41,959 bases of DNA from Bacteroidales bacterium UBA5833 (lineage in GTDB: Bacteria; Bacteroidota; Bacteroidia; Bacteroidales; Lentimicrobiaceae), in NCBI GenBank assembly GCA_002433025.1, contig DJGZ01000036.1, forward strand, positions 1 to 41,959, read 5' to 3'. Below the pieces are notes generated by a model, which had not been told where the DNA came from, did no database searches, and saw nothing but the letters and a program-made list of their open reading frames with translations. Numbering within the stretch: the stretch's first letter is position 1; each line of letters begins with the position of its first letter. Made by a program: the position numbers and the translations under genes. Shown here piece after piece: positions 14,985 through 24,715 of this stretch.

Positions 14985-17942
14985 ATGAAAGCAGTCATAT
15001 TCAGAAGAAAGATTGCCGGCATGAGAACAGCCATGATGCTGTTTCTGACGGTGCTTTTATTGTCAGGTTCCGCCCATGCCCAACAGGCCGATGTGCTGAG
15101 GATCAAGGGAACGGTAACTGACCTGGGAACGGGTGAAACCCTCCCGGGGGTGAACATTTCCATTAAAGGCACCCAGACCGGGGCCGTTACCGATATCAAC
15201 GGTAAATACAGCCTTGACGCCTTAAAAGGTTCAGTGCTGGTGTTCAGCTTCGTGGGTTACGAAACCGCAGAGGTTACCCTGGGCTCCCAGACCACCCTCA
15301 ATATCAGGCTTAAGCCCACCGTGGAATCCCTCGAAGAGGTGGTGGTAATCGGCTATGGCCTGACTACCCGTAAGGAGGTTACGGGCTCCATCGCCTCGGT
15401 GAAGGCGGATGACTTTAACCGCGGCGCACACAGCAGCCCCATGGGATTGCTGCAGGGGAAGGTGGCGGGACTGTCCATCACCCGTCCTGATGGTGCCGAT
15501 CCGCAGGCAGGATACCAGATTCTGCTGCGCGGAACCAATACGCTTACTTCCGGACAGGGACCACTGGTTATTGTTGACGGTGTGGCCGGGGTAGACCTGA
15601 AAAATGTGAGTTTCGAAGAAGTTGAATCCATTGATGTGCTGAAGGATGGTTCTGCGGCCGCCATATATGGTACACGCGGCTCAAACGGGGTGATCATCAT
15701 CACCACCAAAAGGGCAAAGACCGGTCAGAGCAAGGTGGAATACTCGGGATATCTTTCGGCACAGGTAAATCCCCGCATGGTGGAAAACCTCAATGCGGCG
15801 CAGTTTAAGGAAGCCGTTGAGCAGTATGCTCCTGACAAAGTCGGAAGCCTGTACGGCGCCGAAACCGACTGGTTTAAGGAAATTACCCGCCCCATGCCGG
15901 TAAGCCATAAGCACAACCTGGCAATTTCGGGCGGAAACGAGAACTTCTCGCACCGCACGGTATTCTTTGTCGACAAGGCAGAAGGGCTGCTTAAGGACAA
16001 TGAATCAAACCGCTATCTGCTGAAAACCAATATCAATCAGAAGGCGCTGGGCGATCTGCTTACCCTGGACTATAACCTGAGTTACGGCATGCGCAATTAC
16101 AAGCCGGCCAACTATGATCTGTTCTACCAGGCTTTTATCCGAAACCCGACGTCGCCGGTTTATGATCCGGGCAATGAATATACAGGGGGATATACCCTCA
16201 TCTCGGGCATGGATTATTATAACCCGGTGGCCATGCTCAACGAGCGCATCCGCAATGGAAAAACCGATGATATGGGCGCCAATGTCAGGGCTACCCTGAA
16301 ACTCAGTAATCATCTGAACTGGGTGAATCTGGTTTCCGTCGAAAAATCGGCTTGGGAAGAGCTTTCCTATCGCACAAAGTATTATCCCAGCCGGCTGGGC
16401 CGGAACGGAGAGGCCGAAATCAGCAATGGCCGCAGCAGTGACCTTCAGTATGAAAGTACAGTGAATTTCACTCAATCTATTGAGAAACACAATCTTCAAG
16501 CCCTGGCAGGTTATTCATTCGAGGAGTTTGAATCGAACAATTCCTATATGATCAATTCGGGTTTTGATACCGATATTTACGGTCCGCATAATATTGGCGC
16601 AGGTACTGCTTTATCAGAGGGTCTTGCTTCCATGGGTTCCTATAAAGGCAAAAGCCGGTTGATTTCATTTTTTGGCCGGGTGATGTACAATTTTGATGAA
16701 AAATACCTGGCTTCCGCGTCCTTGCGGAGAGAAGGTTCTTCCAGGTTCGGTAAGAATCATAAATGGGGATGGTTCCCCTCTGTAAGTATGGGGTGGAGAA
16801 TCAACAAAGAGGACTTCCTCAGTGATGTTCAGTGGGTCAATGACCTGAAAGTCAGGGTCGGATATGGTGTAACCGGGAATCAGGACATCGGCAATTACCG
16901 CTCGCTGCTGCTGATGGGACGTGCCGGCAAATTTTATTACGACGGGGAGTGGATCAACACCTATCAACCGATATCCAATCCCAATCCCGACCTGAAGTGG
17001 GAAAACAAATCGGAAATCAATGCCGGAATCGATTTTGCAATGTTTGATAACCGGCTGAGCGGAACCCTTGATTATTATTACCGGAAAAGTACAGACCTTC
17101 TTTACACTTACAACGTATCCGTTCCGCCCTATCTTTACAAGGAATTGTTTACCAATGTCGGGACCATCAGCAACCGTGGGATTGAGCTTACCTTGAAACA
17201 TGTATCAATCAATAAAGGGAAGCTTAACTGGACCAATATGCTCACTTTCAGCCGGAACAAGAATATTCTGGAGAAATTCTCGAACGAAGAGTTTACCGAT
17301 ACCTCGTATGATCTGGGATGGATTGGCGGCGCCATCGGCGTGAATGCCCAGAAGATCCGTGAAGGTGAAGCGCTGGGAACTTTTTACGGACCCGTTTGGA
17401 TTGGTCTGGATGAACTTGGCAACGACCTGTTTAAAAATGCCAACCCTGTCGGGTTGGTGAACCCGGAAGACTGGGAGGTTATCGGGAATGCATTTCCTGA
17501 CTTTACCCTGGGATGGGGAAGCTTTTTAACCTATGGAAACTGGGACTTCAGTTTTGCCCTGCGTGCCAGTATAGGCGGGGAAGTGCTGAATACTTACAGG
17601 CTTTACTACGAGAACTGGGGAACTTTCGGTTTGAATAATGTTACCCTGACCCAATTTGAAAATCCTGAATTCAGGGGCAATGCCCGTTACTCTTCAAAAT
17701 ACGTGGAAGATGCCACTTATGTGAAACTGGATAATATCTCGGTGGGTTATAACATGCCGGTTAGCCTGAAATACATCACCCGCCTGAGGGTTTACGCGAC
17801 GGCACAGGATGTATTCTGTCTTACCGGATATAAAGGCCTGGATCCTGAGGTGAACCTCGGCGGCCTGACCCCGGGCATTGAATACCTTTCCTATTATCCG
17901 CGAACCACCCTGCTGACACTGGGCGTAAATGTTACATTCTAA
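14985..17942 (+). CDS. susC: SusC/RagA-type TonB-dependent outer-membrane transporter
   Basis: The 985-residue outer-membrane importer has a signal peptide (cleavage after SGSAHAQQ). A carboxypeptidase-D-like regulatory domain follows (about residues 38-120: IKGTVTDLGTGETLPGVNISIKGT in two parts, closing SFVGYETAEV). Next are a TonB-box-like region (LEEVVVIGYG), the plug domain with VTGSIASV and IDVLKDGSAAAIYGTRGSNG (the SusC signature), and a 22-strand-type beta-barrel ending in the C-terminal aromatic strand TLGVNVTF. A start at 14985 is used, 10 bases after the ribokinase stop; the alternative ATG at 15021 gives a shorter signal region. It forms a pedal-bin complex with the adjacent SusD for TonB-driven uptake of a large or scarce ligand. 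The ligand is probably a riboside, inferred from the neighbours. Confidence 0.95.
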   Translation: MKAVIFRRKIAGMRTAMMLFLTVLLLSGSAHAQQADVLRIKGTVTDLGTGETLPGVNISIKGTQTGAVTDINGKYSLDALKGSVLVFSFVGYETAEVTLGSQTTLNIRLKPTVESLEEVVVIGYGLTTRKEVTGSIASVKADDFNRGAHSSPMGLLQGKVAGLSITRPDGADPQAGYQILLRGTNTLTSGQGPLVIVDGVAGVDLKNVSFEEVESIDVLKDGSAAAIYGTRGSNGVIIITTKRAKTGQSKVEYSGYLSAQVNPRMVENLNAAQFKEAVEQYAPDKVGSLYGAETDWFKEITRPMPVSHKHNLAISGGNENFSHRTVFFVDKAEGLLKDNESNRYLLKTNINQKALGDLLTLDYNLSYGMRNYKPANYDLFYQAFIRNPTSPVYDPGNEYTGGYTLISGMDYYNPVAMLNERIRNGKTDDMGANVRATLKLSNHLNWVNLVSVEKSAWEELSYRTKYYPSRLGRNGEAEISNGRSSDLQYESTVNFTQSIEKHNLQALAGYSFEEFESNNSYMINSGFDTDIYGPHNIGAGTALSEGLASMGSYKGKSRLISFFGRVMYNFDEKYLASASLRREGSSRFGKNHKWGWFPSVSMGWRINKEDFLSDVQWVNDLKVRVGYGVTGNQDIGNYRSLLLMGRAGKFYYDGEWINTYQPISNPNPDLKWENKSEINAGIDFAMFDNRLSGTLDYYYRKSTDLLYTYNVSVPPYLYKELFTNVGTISNRGIELTLKHVSINKGKLNWTNMLTFSRNKNILEKFSNEEFTDTSYDLGWIGGAIGVNAQKIREGEALGTFYGPVWIGLDELGNDLFKNANPVGLVNPEDWEVIGNAFPDFTLGWGSFLTYGNWDFSFALRASIGGEVLNTYRLYYENWGTFGLNNVTLTQFENPEFRGNARYSSKYVEDATYVKLDNISVGYNMPVSLKYITRLRVYATAQDVFCLTGYKGLDPEVNLGGLTPGIEYLSYYPRTTLLTLGVNVTF

Positions 17943-17955
17943 TACGACGACAGCC

Positions 17956-19482
17956 ATGAAAAAAATGAAATATATCGTTCTGTCCCTGGTTGGAGCCTTC
18001 GCGCTCACCATGGTATCGTGCACCGATCTGGAGGAGGATGTTTATTCTGATATCCCCCTGGATAAGTTTTTCCGGACCGAACGGGATGTATTGATGAATG
18101 CCGGAAGGGCTTATACCAAATTGCAACGATTCCCGGAAGAACAACGGTTGTGGTCGCTGATTGAAAATTCGTCGGACGAAATGGTGATTCCCGGTCGCGA
18201 CGATGGTTTGTGGTGGGAGCAGGGCCGCTGGGATGAATTACATACCCATCGTTTCAATTCAAGCAACAAAATCCTGAGGCAGTCCTATGAGTATGTTTTT
18301 GAAGGCATCAGTGCCTGTAACGAGGTGATCTACGAAACCGAGGAATCAGAAATTACATTTGAAGGCAAGGACCGTATCGTTTCGGAGATCAAGATTCTGA
18401 GGGCGTTGTTTTACTACTGGGCCATCGACAACTGGGGAAATGTGCCCTTTACCATTGATTGGACCGACAAGGAACTGCCCGAGCAGAAGGACCGGAAGTT
18501 TATCTTTAACTTTATCGAACAGGAAATTCTTGACCATGTCGGTAACCTGCAGGATCAGCCCACTGCCGGATATTACGGTAGGGTAACCCGGGGCATGGCC
18601 TGGACATTGCTGGCAAAACTTTACCTGAATGCCGAAGAGTGGATAGGGGAAAGCAAATACGAACAGGCTGTGGATGCTTGTGACAAAGTGATTGCGCTGA
18701 ATGCATATATGATTGAAGATGATTACTTTACCAATTTCAAAGTAAAGAATGAAGTCAGTCGTGAGAATATTTTTGTGATCGCCAACCATTCGGTTTACAC
18801 CAAGGACCGGCTATACTGGTACACCCTTACCCTGAATGATGCCAGCCGGGCTACCTTCGGGTTTAAGGGGGAAATGTGGGATGGTTTTGTACTGGAACCG
18901 GAGTTTTTCAATAAGTATAATGAAAATGACCTGAGGCGGAATTCGTTCCTCTTTGGTCAGCAATACGATATGAACGGTAATCCGATCTACTTTATTGAGA
19001 ATAACGATACCGTCTGGTTTGAGTACACCCCCACCATTGGTAATTACCGTGCGCGTAAAAAATGGGAAGGCGCCCGCTGCTGCAAGTATGAATACCAGAA
19101 AGACCTGGAGTACTATGTAACCGATATGGAAAATGATTTTGTACTTTTCCGGTATGCCGATGTGCTTTACACAAAGCTCGAGGCGCTGTGGCGTCTGGGC
19201 CGTGCCGGTGAAATGCTGAACGATGTGGAGTTGCAGAAAATCAGGACGCGGGCGGGTATGCCACCTTACCAGGCTTCCGATATTACGGCGGAAGAGCTGC
19301 TGGATGAGTTCGGCCGTGAGTTTGCCTGGGAAGCCCGTCGCCGGCAGGATCAGATCCGGTTCGGTGTTTGGGGGAATACCTGGTGGAACAAACCGGCTTC
19401 CGGTCCCACCGCCAAACTTTTCCCGCTGCCACAGACTGCTCTGAGCAACAATTCAAAACTCCGCCAGAATCCTGGCTACTAA
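17956..19482 (+). CDS. susD: SusD/RagB-family surface glycan/nutrient-binding lipoprotein
   Basis: The 508-residue lipoprotein (signal LTMVSC, Cys near residue 21) binds substrate at the outer face of the SusC barrel. SusD hallmarks are the early DLEEDVYSDIPLDKFF, the TPR-like helical segment AWTLLAKLYLNAEEWIG, EIKILRALFYYWAIDNWGNVPFT (the RALxxYxLxxxYG-like helix), and the C-terminal EFAWEARRRQDQIRFGVW followed by LFPLPQTALSNNSKLRQNPGY, which is the classic SusD ending (FPIPxxxxxxNPxLxQNPGY). It starts at 17956, 13 bases after the SusC stop. An upstream in-frame TTG is rejected because it would overlap SusC and spoil the lipoprotein signal. Confidence 0.95.
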   Translation: MKKMKYIVLSLVGAFALTMVSCTDLEEDVYSDIPLDKFFRTERDVLMNAGRAYTKLQRFPEEQRLWSLIENSSDEMVIPGRDDGLWWEQGRWDELHTHRFNSSNKILRQSYEYVFEGISACNEVIYETEESEITFEGKDRIVSEIKILRALFYYWAIDNWGNVPFTIDWTDKELPEQKDRKFIFNFIEQEILDHVGNLQDQPTAGYYGRVTRGMAWTLLAKLYLNAEEWIGESKYEQAVDACDKVIALNAYMIEDDYFTNFKVKNEVSRENIFVIANHSVYTKDRLYWYTLTLNDASRATFGFKGEMWDGFVLEPEFFNKYNENDLRRNSFLFGQQYDMNGNPIYFIENNDTVWFEYTPTIGNYRARKKWEGARCCKYEYQKDLEYYVTDMENDFVLFRYADVLYTKLEALWRLGRAGEMLNDVELQKIRTRAGMPPYQASDITAEELLDEFGREFAWEARRRQDQIRFGVWGNTWWNKPASGPTAKLFPLPQTALSNNSKLRQNPGY

Positions 19483-19493
19483 AAAACGCATTT

Positions 19494-21485
19494 ATGAAAA
19501 GAAAAAACCTTCATTTCCGGGTTCAGGCAACACTGCTGTTGATGCTGTTTCCCTTTTTCCTGTCGGCAGGCAAGCCCCTGCGCATCAAAAAGAGCGATTT
19601 GCGCGACAAAATCGAGGCTGCATGGGTCGGGCAAATGATAGGGAATATCTACGGACTTCCGCATGAAAACAAGTACGTGAACGCTCCCGGCCCGGAGAAC
19701 TGGCCTTACGGCTACACGAAGAATCTTGACAAGTTGCAGAATTATGACGGGGCATTTTCCGACGATGATACCGATCTGGAGTATATGTACCTGCTGCAGA
19801 TGATGAAGCATGGACCAGAGCCCACCTATGCACAGCTGCGCGATGCCTGGATGTATCATATCCGCGACCGGGTGTGGCTGGCCAACCGTGGCGCCCTCGG
19901 CCTGATGCATTATGGATATACTCCGCCGTTTACCGGCAGTAAAGAACTGAATCCGCACTGGTATCAGATTGATCCGCAGCTGATCAACGAGATCTGGGCA
20001 TTTACCGCTCCGGGAATGATAGAATATGCCGCGGACAAGTCGGAATGGGCCGCCCGCATCACCAGCGATGACTGGGGGGTAGAGCCTACCATTCATTACG
20101 GTGCTATGTATGCCGCGGCTTTTTTCGAAAAGGACATACGGAAACTGATCGACATCGGACTGAAATCGCTGCCCGCCAACGGCAGATATGCAGCCACCGT
20201 TAAGGATATGATCAGCCTGCATGCAAAGTACCCCAGGGACTGGAAAGCTGCCTGGCAGGAGATGGCACAGAAGTATTACATCAACGAGCACGACATGACC
20301 AAAACCATCTGGAATGCCAACCTTAACGGAGCCTGCGCCATTCTGGCCATGCTCTATGGCGAAGGCGATTTCCAGCGGACCCTCGACCTTTCATGCGCCA
20401 TGGGTTTTGATGCCGATAACCAGGCTGCCACGGTGGCCGGGCTGATGGGGGTGATGTACGGTATGAAAGGCCTGCCCGAAAATCTTTATCTTCCCGTAAA
20501 GGGCTGGACGAAACCCTTTAATGACAAGTACATCAACATTACCCGCTACGACCTGCCTGATACGAAGATATCAACCATGGTTGACAATACCCTTCAGCAA
20601 ACAATAGAACTGATTGTTAGTAAGGGCGGGAAAGTAACGGGAAAACCCGGCAGTGAAGAGATAGTAATCAATCCTGCTGCTGAATTTCGTGCGCCCATGG
20701 AATTTTATTATGGTCCTGATCCGGTGTTAGAGGTTGGTAAAGCCGTTGATTTCAGCTTTTATACCCCGGCCAACAAAATTTACAACTGGTCCATGATTTC
20801 AGGTACGCTGCCTGCCGGGCTTAGCTTTACAAACGGCAGGCTGAGCGGAACTCCTGTAAAAGCAGGGGATTACAGCATCGTATTGCAGATCAGCAACGGC
20901 AAGGAAAAGCAATCCCGCGAATTCAGCCTGCTGGTGCGTGGGCGCAACCTGGCCCCCATGGCCGATACGATTTACGCCAACGTCAGGAAACTGAACGAAA
21001 AAGTGCTGGATTCATGCTGGTACACTTTTGGAAAGTCGTTGTATGCCAAAGATATATCAGTAATCAATGATGGAAAGATAGCAGGCCCGGGCTCGGTGTT
21101 TTACAGCCTGGCAGCCAAAGCGAATATTCCCAAGGTGGATTACTACGGATACGGTTGGAATGAACCTCAGACGGTTGGCATGATTGTTTTTAACACTGGT
21201 GGAATGGAGGAGTTCGGTGGTTGGTTTACTTCTCTGAATGTGCAATATCTTAATGAAGCAGGCAGGTGGGTGCCGGTTGAAAAATCCATTGTCAACCCCC
21301 CGCTGCCTGCTTCGGATATTGTGTTTATCCAGCCCCATTATGCTGAATATGTGCTCCGTTTCGATCCTGTTAAAACCAAAGGTATCCGGATAATCGGTGA
21401 TGCCATGGTGCAGAGCCACTGGAACAAATACACCAAAAACGTTTCGGCTTTCACCTCCATAACTGAACTGAGTGTTTACCCGTAA
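19494..21485 (+). CDS. Secreted ADP-ribosylglycohydrolase-fold protein with C-terminal Ig and discoidin-like domains
   Basis: The 663-residue protein has a type I signal (LLLMLFPFFLSAG) and then an ADP-ribosylglycohydrolase fold (about residues 27-350). That fold opens with AAWVGQMIGNIYGLP, has acidic metal site 1 at SDDDTD (Asp90-Asp94), and site 2 at GFDADNQAATVAG (Asp306, Asp308), where Asn309 stands in for the usual Thr. About residues 390-480 look like a putative Ig domain (LPAGLSFTNGRLSGTPVKAG). The last 170 residues resemble a discoidin or F5/8-type carbohydrate-binding sandwich. The family hydrolyses N- or O-linked ADP-ribose, but this envelope version probably removes ribose or ADP-ribose from an external ligand. 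The start at 19494 follows the SusD stop by 11 bases; starting further upstream would overlap SusD and lose the signal. Confidence 0.88.
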   Translation: MKRKNLHFRVQATLLLMLFPFFLSAGKPLRIKKSDLRDKIEAAWVGQMIGNIYGLPHENKYVNAPGPENWPYGYTKNLDKLQNYDGAFSDDDTDLEYMYLLQMMKHGPEPTYAQLRDAWMYHIRDRVWLANRGALGLMHYGYTPPFTGSKELNPHWYQIDPQLINEIWAFTAPGMIEYAADKSEWAARITSDDWGVEPTIHYGAMYAAAFFEKDIRKLIDIGLKSLPANGRYAATVKDMISLHAKYPRDWKAAWQEMAQKYYINEHDMTKTIWNANLNGACAILAMLYGEGDFQRTLDLSCAMGFDADNQAATVAGLMGVMYGMKGLPENLYLPVKGWTKPFNDKYINITRYDLPDTKISTMVDNTLQQTIELIVSKGGKVTGKPGSEEIVINPAAEFRAPMEFYYGPDPVLEVGKAVDFSFYTPANKIYNWSMISGTLPAGLSFTNGRLSGTPVKAGDYSIVLQISNGKEKQSREFSLLVRGRNLAPMADTIYANVRKLNEKVLDSCWYTFGKSLYAKDISVINDGKIAGPGSVFYSLAAKANIPKVDYYGYGWNEPQTVGMIVFNTGGMEEFGGWFTSLNVQYLNEAGRWVPVEKSIVNPPLPASDIVFIQPHYAEYVLRFDPVKTKGIRIIGDAMVQSHWNKYTKNVSAFTSITELSVYP

Positions 21486-21497
21486 AAGACTGAAATA

Positions 21498-23141
21498 ATG
21501 AAGCATAGTATCAGAAACTTTTTTGTAATGCCTTTGCTCGCCCTGTTGCTGGCGGGGATGGTGACTTCCTGCGATAAACCAGGCAGCAGTGGCCCCGTTG
21601 CCGGAACTTCTGTAAAGCTGTCGCACGAACAACTGAAAAATAAAATCAAAGGTGGATGGGCCGGACAAACCATAGGGGTGGTCTACGGCGCACCGGTTGA
21701 ATTCAAATACCAGGGCTCCATCATTGATGAATACCAGCTGATCCCCTGGCATGAGCACTACGTTAAGTATTGGTGGGACAAGAAACCCGGTCTTTTCGAT
21801 GATATTTACACGGACCTCAATTTTGTGAATGTGTTTGAGAAATACGGGCTTGAGGTAAGCACCGATACCATTGCCGCATACTGGGCCAACACGGCCTATC
21901 ACCTGGCGCATGCCAATCAGGCTTCGCGTTACAATATCCTCAGGGGGCTGAGGCCTCCCCAGACGGGCCATTGGCTGAACAATCCACATGCCGATGATCT
22001 TGATTTTCAGATAGAAGCTGATTTTATAGGCCTTATGGCTCCCGGTATGGTGAACCAGGCAACTGAAATTGCCGACAGGGTAGGACATATTATGAACAGC
22101 GGCGACGGATGGTACGGCGGGGTGTTTGTTTCGGCACTCTACTCCCTGGCTTTTGTTTCCAACGACGTTGAATTCATCGTTGGTGAAGCCTTAAAAACCA
22201 TTCCCGCGGGTACTAAATTTCACGATTGTATCGCAGATGTAATTAATTGGCACAAACAGTATCCCGACGACTGGAAAGCCACCTGGTTTGAACTCCAGAA
22301 GAAATGGAACAAGGATGTGGGCTGTCCCAAGGGTGTTTACCTTTCGTTCAACATCGATGCCAGGATCAATTCTGCTTATGTGGCCATCGGGCTGCTATAT
22401 GGTAAGGGCGATTTCTCCCGCTCAGTCGATATCGCCACCCGCTGTGGTCAGGATGCCGACTGCAATGCAGCCACTGCAGGCGGCGTGCTGGGTGTGATGC
22501 TCGGCTATGATGCCATCCCTGCATTCTGGCTGAATCCGCTTAAGGAAGTTGAAGCGTTGAATTTCGAAAGCACAGAAATGTCACTAAGCAAAGCCTATGA
22601 AATGAGCTACCGCCATGCACTGGGCATGATTCAGCTTGCCGGCGGGAAGACCGAAGGCGAAACCGTTGAAATTCCCTATGAAAATCCGGTTGCGGTCGCG
22701 TTTGAGCAAAACTTTGTAAACACGCACCCCATCGCACGTGAGAAAATTGACCGTTCGTTCATGGATGAAATTACCTTTGATTTCACCGGAAACGGTTACA
22801 TTCTGTATGGAAATATGGTAAAAAGGGCCAAGGTGGATCCCGACTACATCGACCGGATTTCGAAGCGGCTGGGCTCTGAAGTGTTTGGTCTTGCTGAACT
22901 GGAAGATCCTTATGTGGCTGAGGTTGAGGTATACATTGACGGGGTGCTGGATGAAACGGTTTACCTGCCTATGAAGAATACCTCGCGCCGTCTGGAGCCG
23001 GCCTGGAAATACCAGCTCCCCGAAGGCAAACATGAGGTTCGCCTGAAATGGATCAACAACACCCCGGATTATGAAATCCGGATCAACGACCTGATCGTCT
23101 ATTCCGAAAACCCTCCGGTTAGTCCATTACCGGTTAACTGA
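21498..23141 (+). CDS. ADP-ribosylglycohydrolase-fold lipoprotein (paralogue 1)
   Basis: The 547-residue lipoprotein (signal GMVTSC) contains an ADP-ribosylglycohydrolase domain starting KIKGGWAGQTIGVVYGAP. Site 1 reads FDDIYTD (Asp101, Asp102, Asp106) and site 2 reads CGQDADCNAATAGG (Asp319, Asp321, Cys322), so a cysteine stands in the conserved Thr position of the classical enzymes. The middle has HANQASRYNIL, NNPHADDLDFQIEADF and GDGWYGGVFVSALY, shared with the next gene. The last ~120 residues form a beta-sandwich-like module with YVAEVEVYIDGVLDE and KWINNTP. It lies 12 bases after the preceding gene and overlaps the next by one base (TGATG-type junction). The substrate is probably an extracellular ribosyl compound; activity is not proven by sequence. 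Confidence 0.88.
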   Translation: MKHSIRNFFVMPLLALLLAGMVTSCDKPGSSGPVAGTSVKLSHEQLKNKIKGGWAGQTIGVVYGAPVEFKYQGSIIDEYQLIPWHEHYVKYWWDKKPGLFDDIYTDLNFVNVFEKYGLEVSTDTIAAYWANTAYHLAHANQASRYNILRGLRPPQTGHWLNNPHADDLDFQIEADFIGLMAPGMVNQATEIADRVGHIMNSGDGWYGGVFVSALYSLAFVSNDVEFIVGEALKTIPAGTKFHDCIADVINWHKQYPDDWKATWFELQKKWNKDVGCPKGVYLSFNIDARINSAYVAIGLLYGKGDFSRSVDIATRCGQDADCNAATAGGVLGVMLGYDAIPAFWLNPLKEVEALNFESTEMSLSKAYEMSYRHALGMIQLAGGKTEGETVEIPYENPVAVAFEQNFVNTHPIAREKIDRSFMDEITFDFTGNGYILYGNMVKRAKVDPDYIDRISKRLGSEVFGLAELEDPYVAEVEVYIDGVLDETVYLPMKNTSRRLEPAWKYQLPEGKHEVRLKWINNTPDYEIRINDLIVYSENPPVSPLPVN

Positions 23142-24715
23142 TGACCATGATGAAGAAACTGATAATACTTCCGTTTACCCTGTTGCTGCTGATGTCGTGT
23201 CAGCCGGAGAAGAAAAAGCAGGCTGAGCTTCCTGAAACTTTCACCCTTACGAAAGAGGCGCTGTTCGACAAGATCAGGGGCGGCTGGGCCGGCCAAACCA
23301 TCGGCTGCACCTACGGAGGGCCGACCGAGTTCAAGTTTAAAGGCACCATGATACAGGATTATCAGGAAATGGTGTGGTACGACGACTACATCAGGGAAAT
23401 TTATGAACTCGATCCGGGTTTGTACGACGATGTTTACCTTGACTTTACCTTTGTACAGGTAATCGAGCGCCTGGGCGTAAATGCGCCTGCCGACTCCTTT
23501 GCCGTTGCCTTTGCCCGCGAAGATTACAAGCTCTGGCATGCCAATCAGGCGGCGCGCTACAATATCCTGAATGGAATCATGCCCCCCGAATCGGGGCACT
23601 GGATGAATAATCCCCATGCCGATGACATTGATTTTCAGATAGAAGCAGACTTCGCCGGTCTCATGTTTCCCGGAATGATCAACAGCGCGGCTGAACTCTG
23701 CGACCGCACCGGGCACATTATGAATTACGGTGATGGCTGGTATGGAGGCGTTTTTGTGGCCGGAATGTATGCCACGGCATTTATTTCTGACGATATCGCT
23801 TTTGTGATTGAGCAGGGACTGAAACCCATTCCTCCGCAAAGCAAGTTTCACCAGGTAATCAGCGATGTGATTGCCTGGCACCAACAGTATCCTGATGACT
23901 GGAAAAAATGCTGGTTTGAAGTGGAGAAAAAGCACACTTCCGAAAAAGGCTGCCCCGAAGGGGTTTTCAATGCGTTTAACATCGATGCTTCGGTCAATGC
24001 CGCCTATGTGGTGATCGGGCTGCTATACGGGGAAAAGGATTTCTACAAAACCATGGACATTGCCACCCGCTGCGGACAGGATTCTGACTGCAACCCTGCC
24101 ACTGCAGCCGGAATTCTGGGCGTAATGCTGGGCTACAGCAGGATTCCTGCATTCTGGAAGCCCGCCATTGAAAAAGTGGAGGATATGTTATTCCCATACT
24201 CCGATCTTACGTTGAACCAGGTCTATGACCTCAGCTACAAACATGCCCTTGAGCAGGTGGAAGCCAACGGTGGTACCGTGGGCAGCGACGACCTGACCAT
24301 TAAGGTTCAGACGCCGGAGATGCTCAGGTTCGAGGAATCCTTCCCTGGCATGTTTCCCGTTAAGGAGTTGCTGGTGCGTACAGATCATCTGGAGGAAAGC
24401 ATCAACATCGACTTCAGCGGTACAGGCATTGTGGTGCTGGGCAATGTAAAAAGCCGGTGTATTGATGAATCGCGTGATTTTGTTGCCCTGCTGGATGTAT
24501 ACATCGATGGTGAAGTGGTAGAACAGGTTAAAATGCCTTTTGATTACATCACCCGCAAATATGATATTTTTCACAGGTACATGCTGCCCTCAGGTGAGCA
24601 CAAGCTTGAAATCAAATGGGTAAACCAGCATCCTGACTTCAGGATTTATTTCAGATCATACGTGGTTTACGATGACAAACCCCTCGAACCCCTGAGTAAA
24701 AAAGCGAACCTCTGA
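23141..24715 (+). CDS. ADP-ribosylglycohydrolase-fold lipoprotein (paralogue 2)
   Basis: The 524-residue lipoprotein (signal LLLLMSC) is the close paralogue of the preceding gene and shares its whole architecture. The opening is KIRGGWAGQTIGCTYGGP, site 1 is YDDVYLD (Asp96, Asp97, Asp101) and site 2 is CGQDSDCNPATAAG (Asp314, Asp316, Cys317). The block NNPHADDIDFQIEADF is nearly identical to that of paralogue 1. A C-terminal beta-rich module (VALLDVYIDGEVVEQV, IKWVNQHPDF) follows. Start and stop codons overlap those of both neighbours (ATG at 23141 on the previous stop; its own stop abuts the esterase ATG at 24715), so the genes are probably translationally coupled. The tandem arrangement points to a duplication followed by divergence in substrate or linkage preference. 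Confidence 0.88.
   Translation: MTMMKKLIILPFTLLLLMSCQPEKKKQAELPETFTLTKEALFDKIRGGWAGQTIGCTYGGPTEFKFKGTMIQDYQEMVWYDDYIREIYELDPGLYDDVYLDFTFVQVIERLGVNAPADSFAVAFAREDYKLWHANQAARYNILNGIMPPESGHWMNNPHADDIDFQIEADFAGLMFPGMINSAAELCDRTGHIMNYGDGWYGGVFVAGMYATAFISDDIAFVIEQGLKPIPPQSKFHQVISDVIAWHQQYPDDWKKCWFEVEKKHTSEKGCPEGVFNAFNIDASVNAAYVVIGLLYGEKDFYKTMDIATRCGQDSDCNPATAAGILGVMLGYSRIPAFWKPAIEKVEDMLFPYSDLTLNQVYDLSYKHALEQVEANGGTVGSDDLTIKVQTPEMLRFEESFPGMFPVKELLVRTDHLEESINIDFSGTGIVVLGNVKSRCIDESRDFVALLDVYIDGEVVEQVKMPFDYITRKYDIFHRYMLPSGEHKLEIKWVNQHPDFRIYFRSYVVYDDKPLEPLSKKANL

Noticed and set aside
19368..19493. Upstream extension of the first glycohydrolase into SusD
   Set aside because: It would overlap the conserved SusD C terminus; the ATG at 19494 gives a signal peptide and an 11-base gap.
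21057..22088. Long open frame on the minus strand, 343 codons, across two glycohydrolase genes
   Set aside because: It spans the junction of two well-supported + strand genes and shows no family motif, so it is an antisense artefact.
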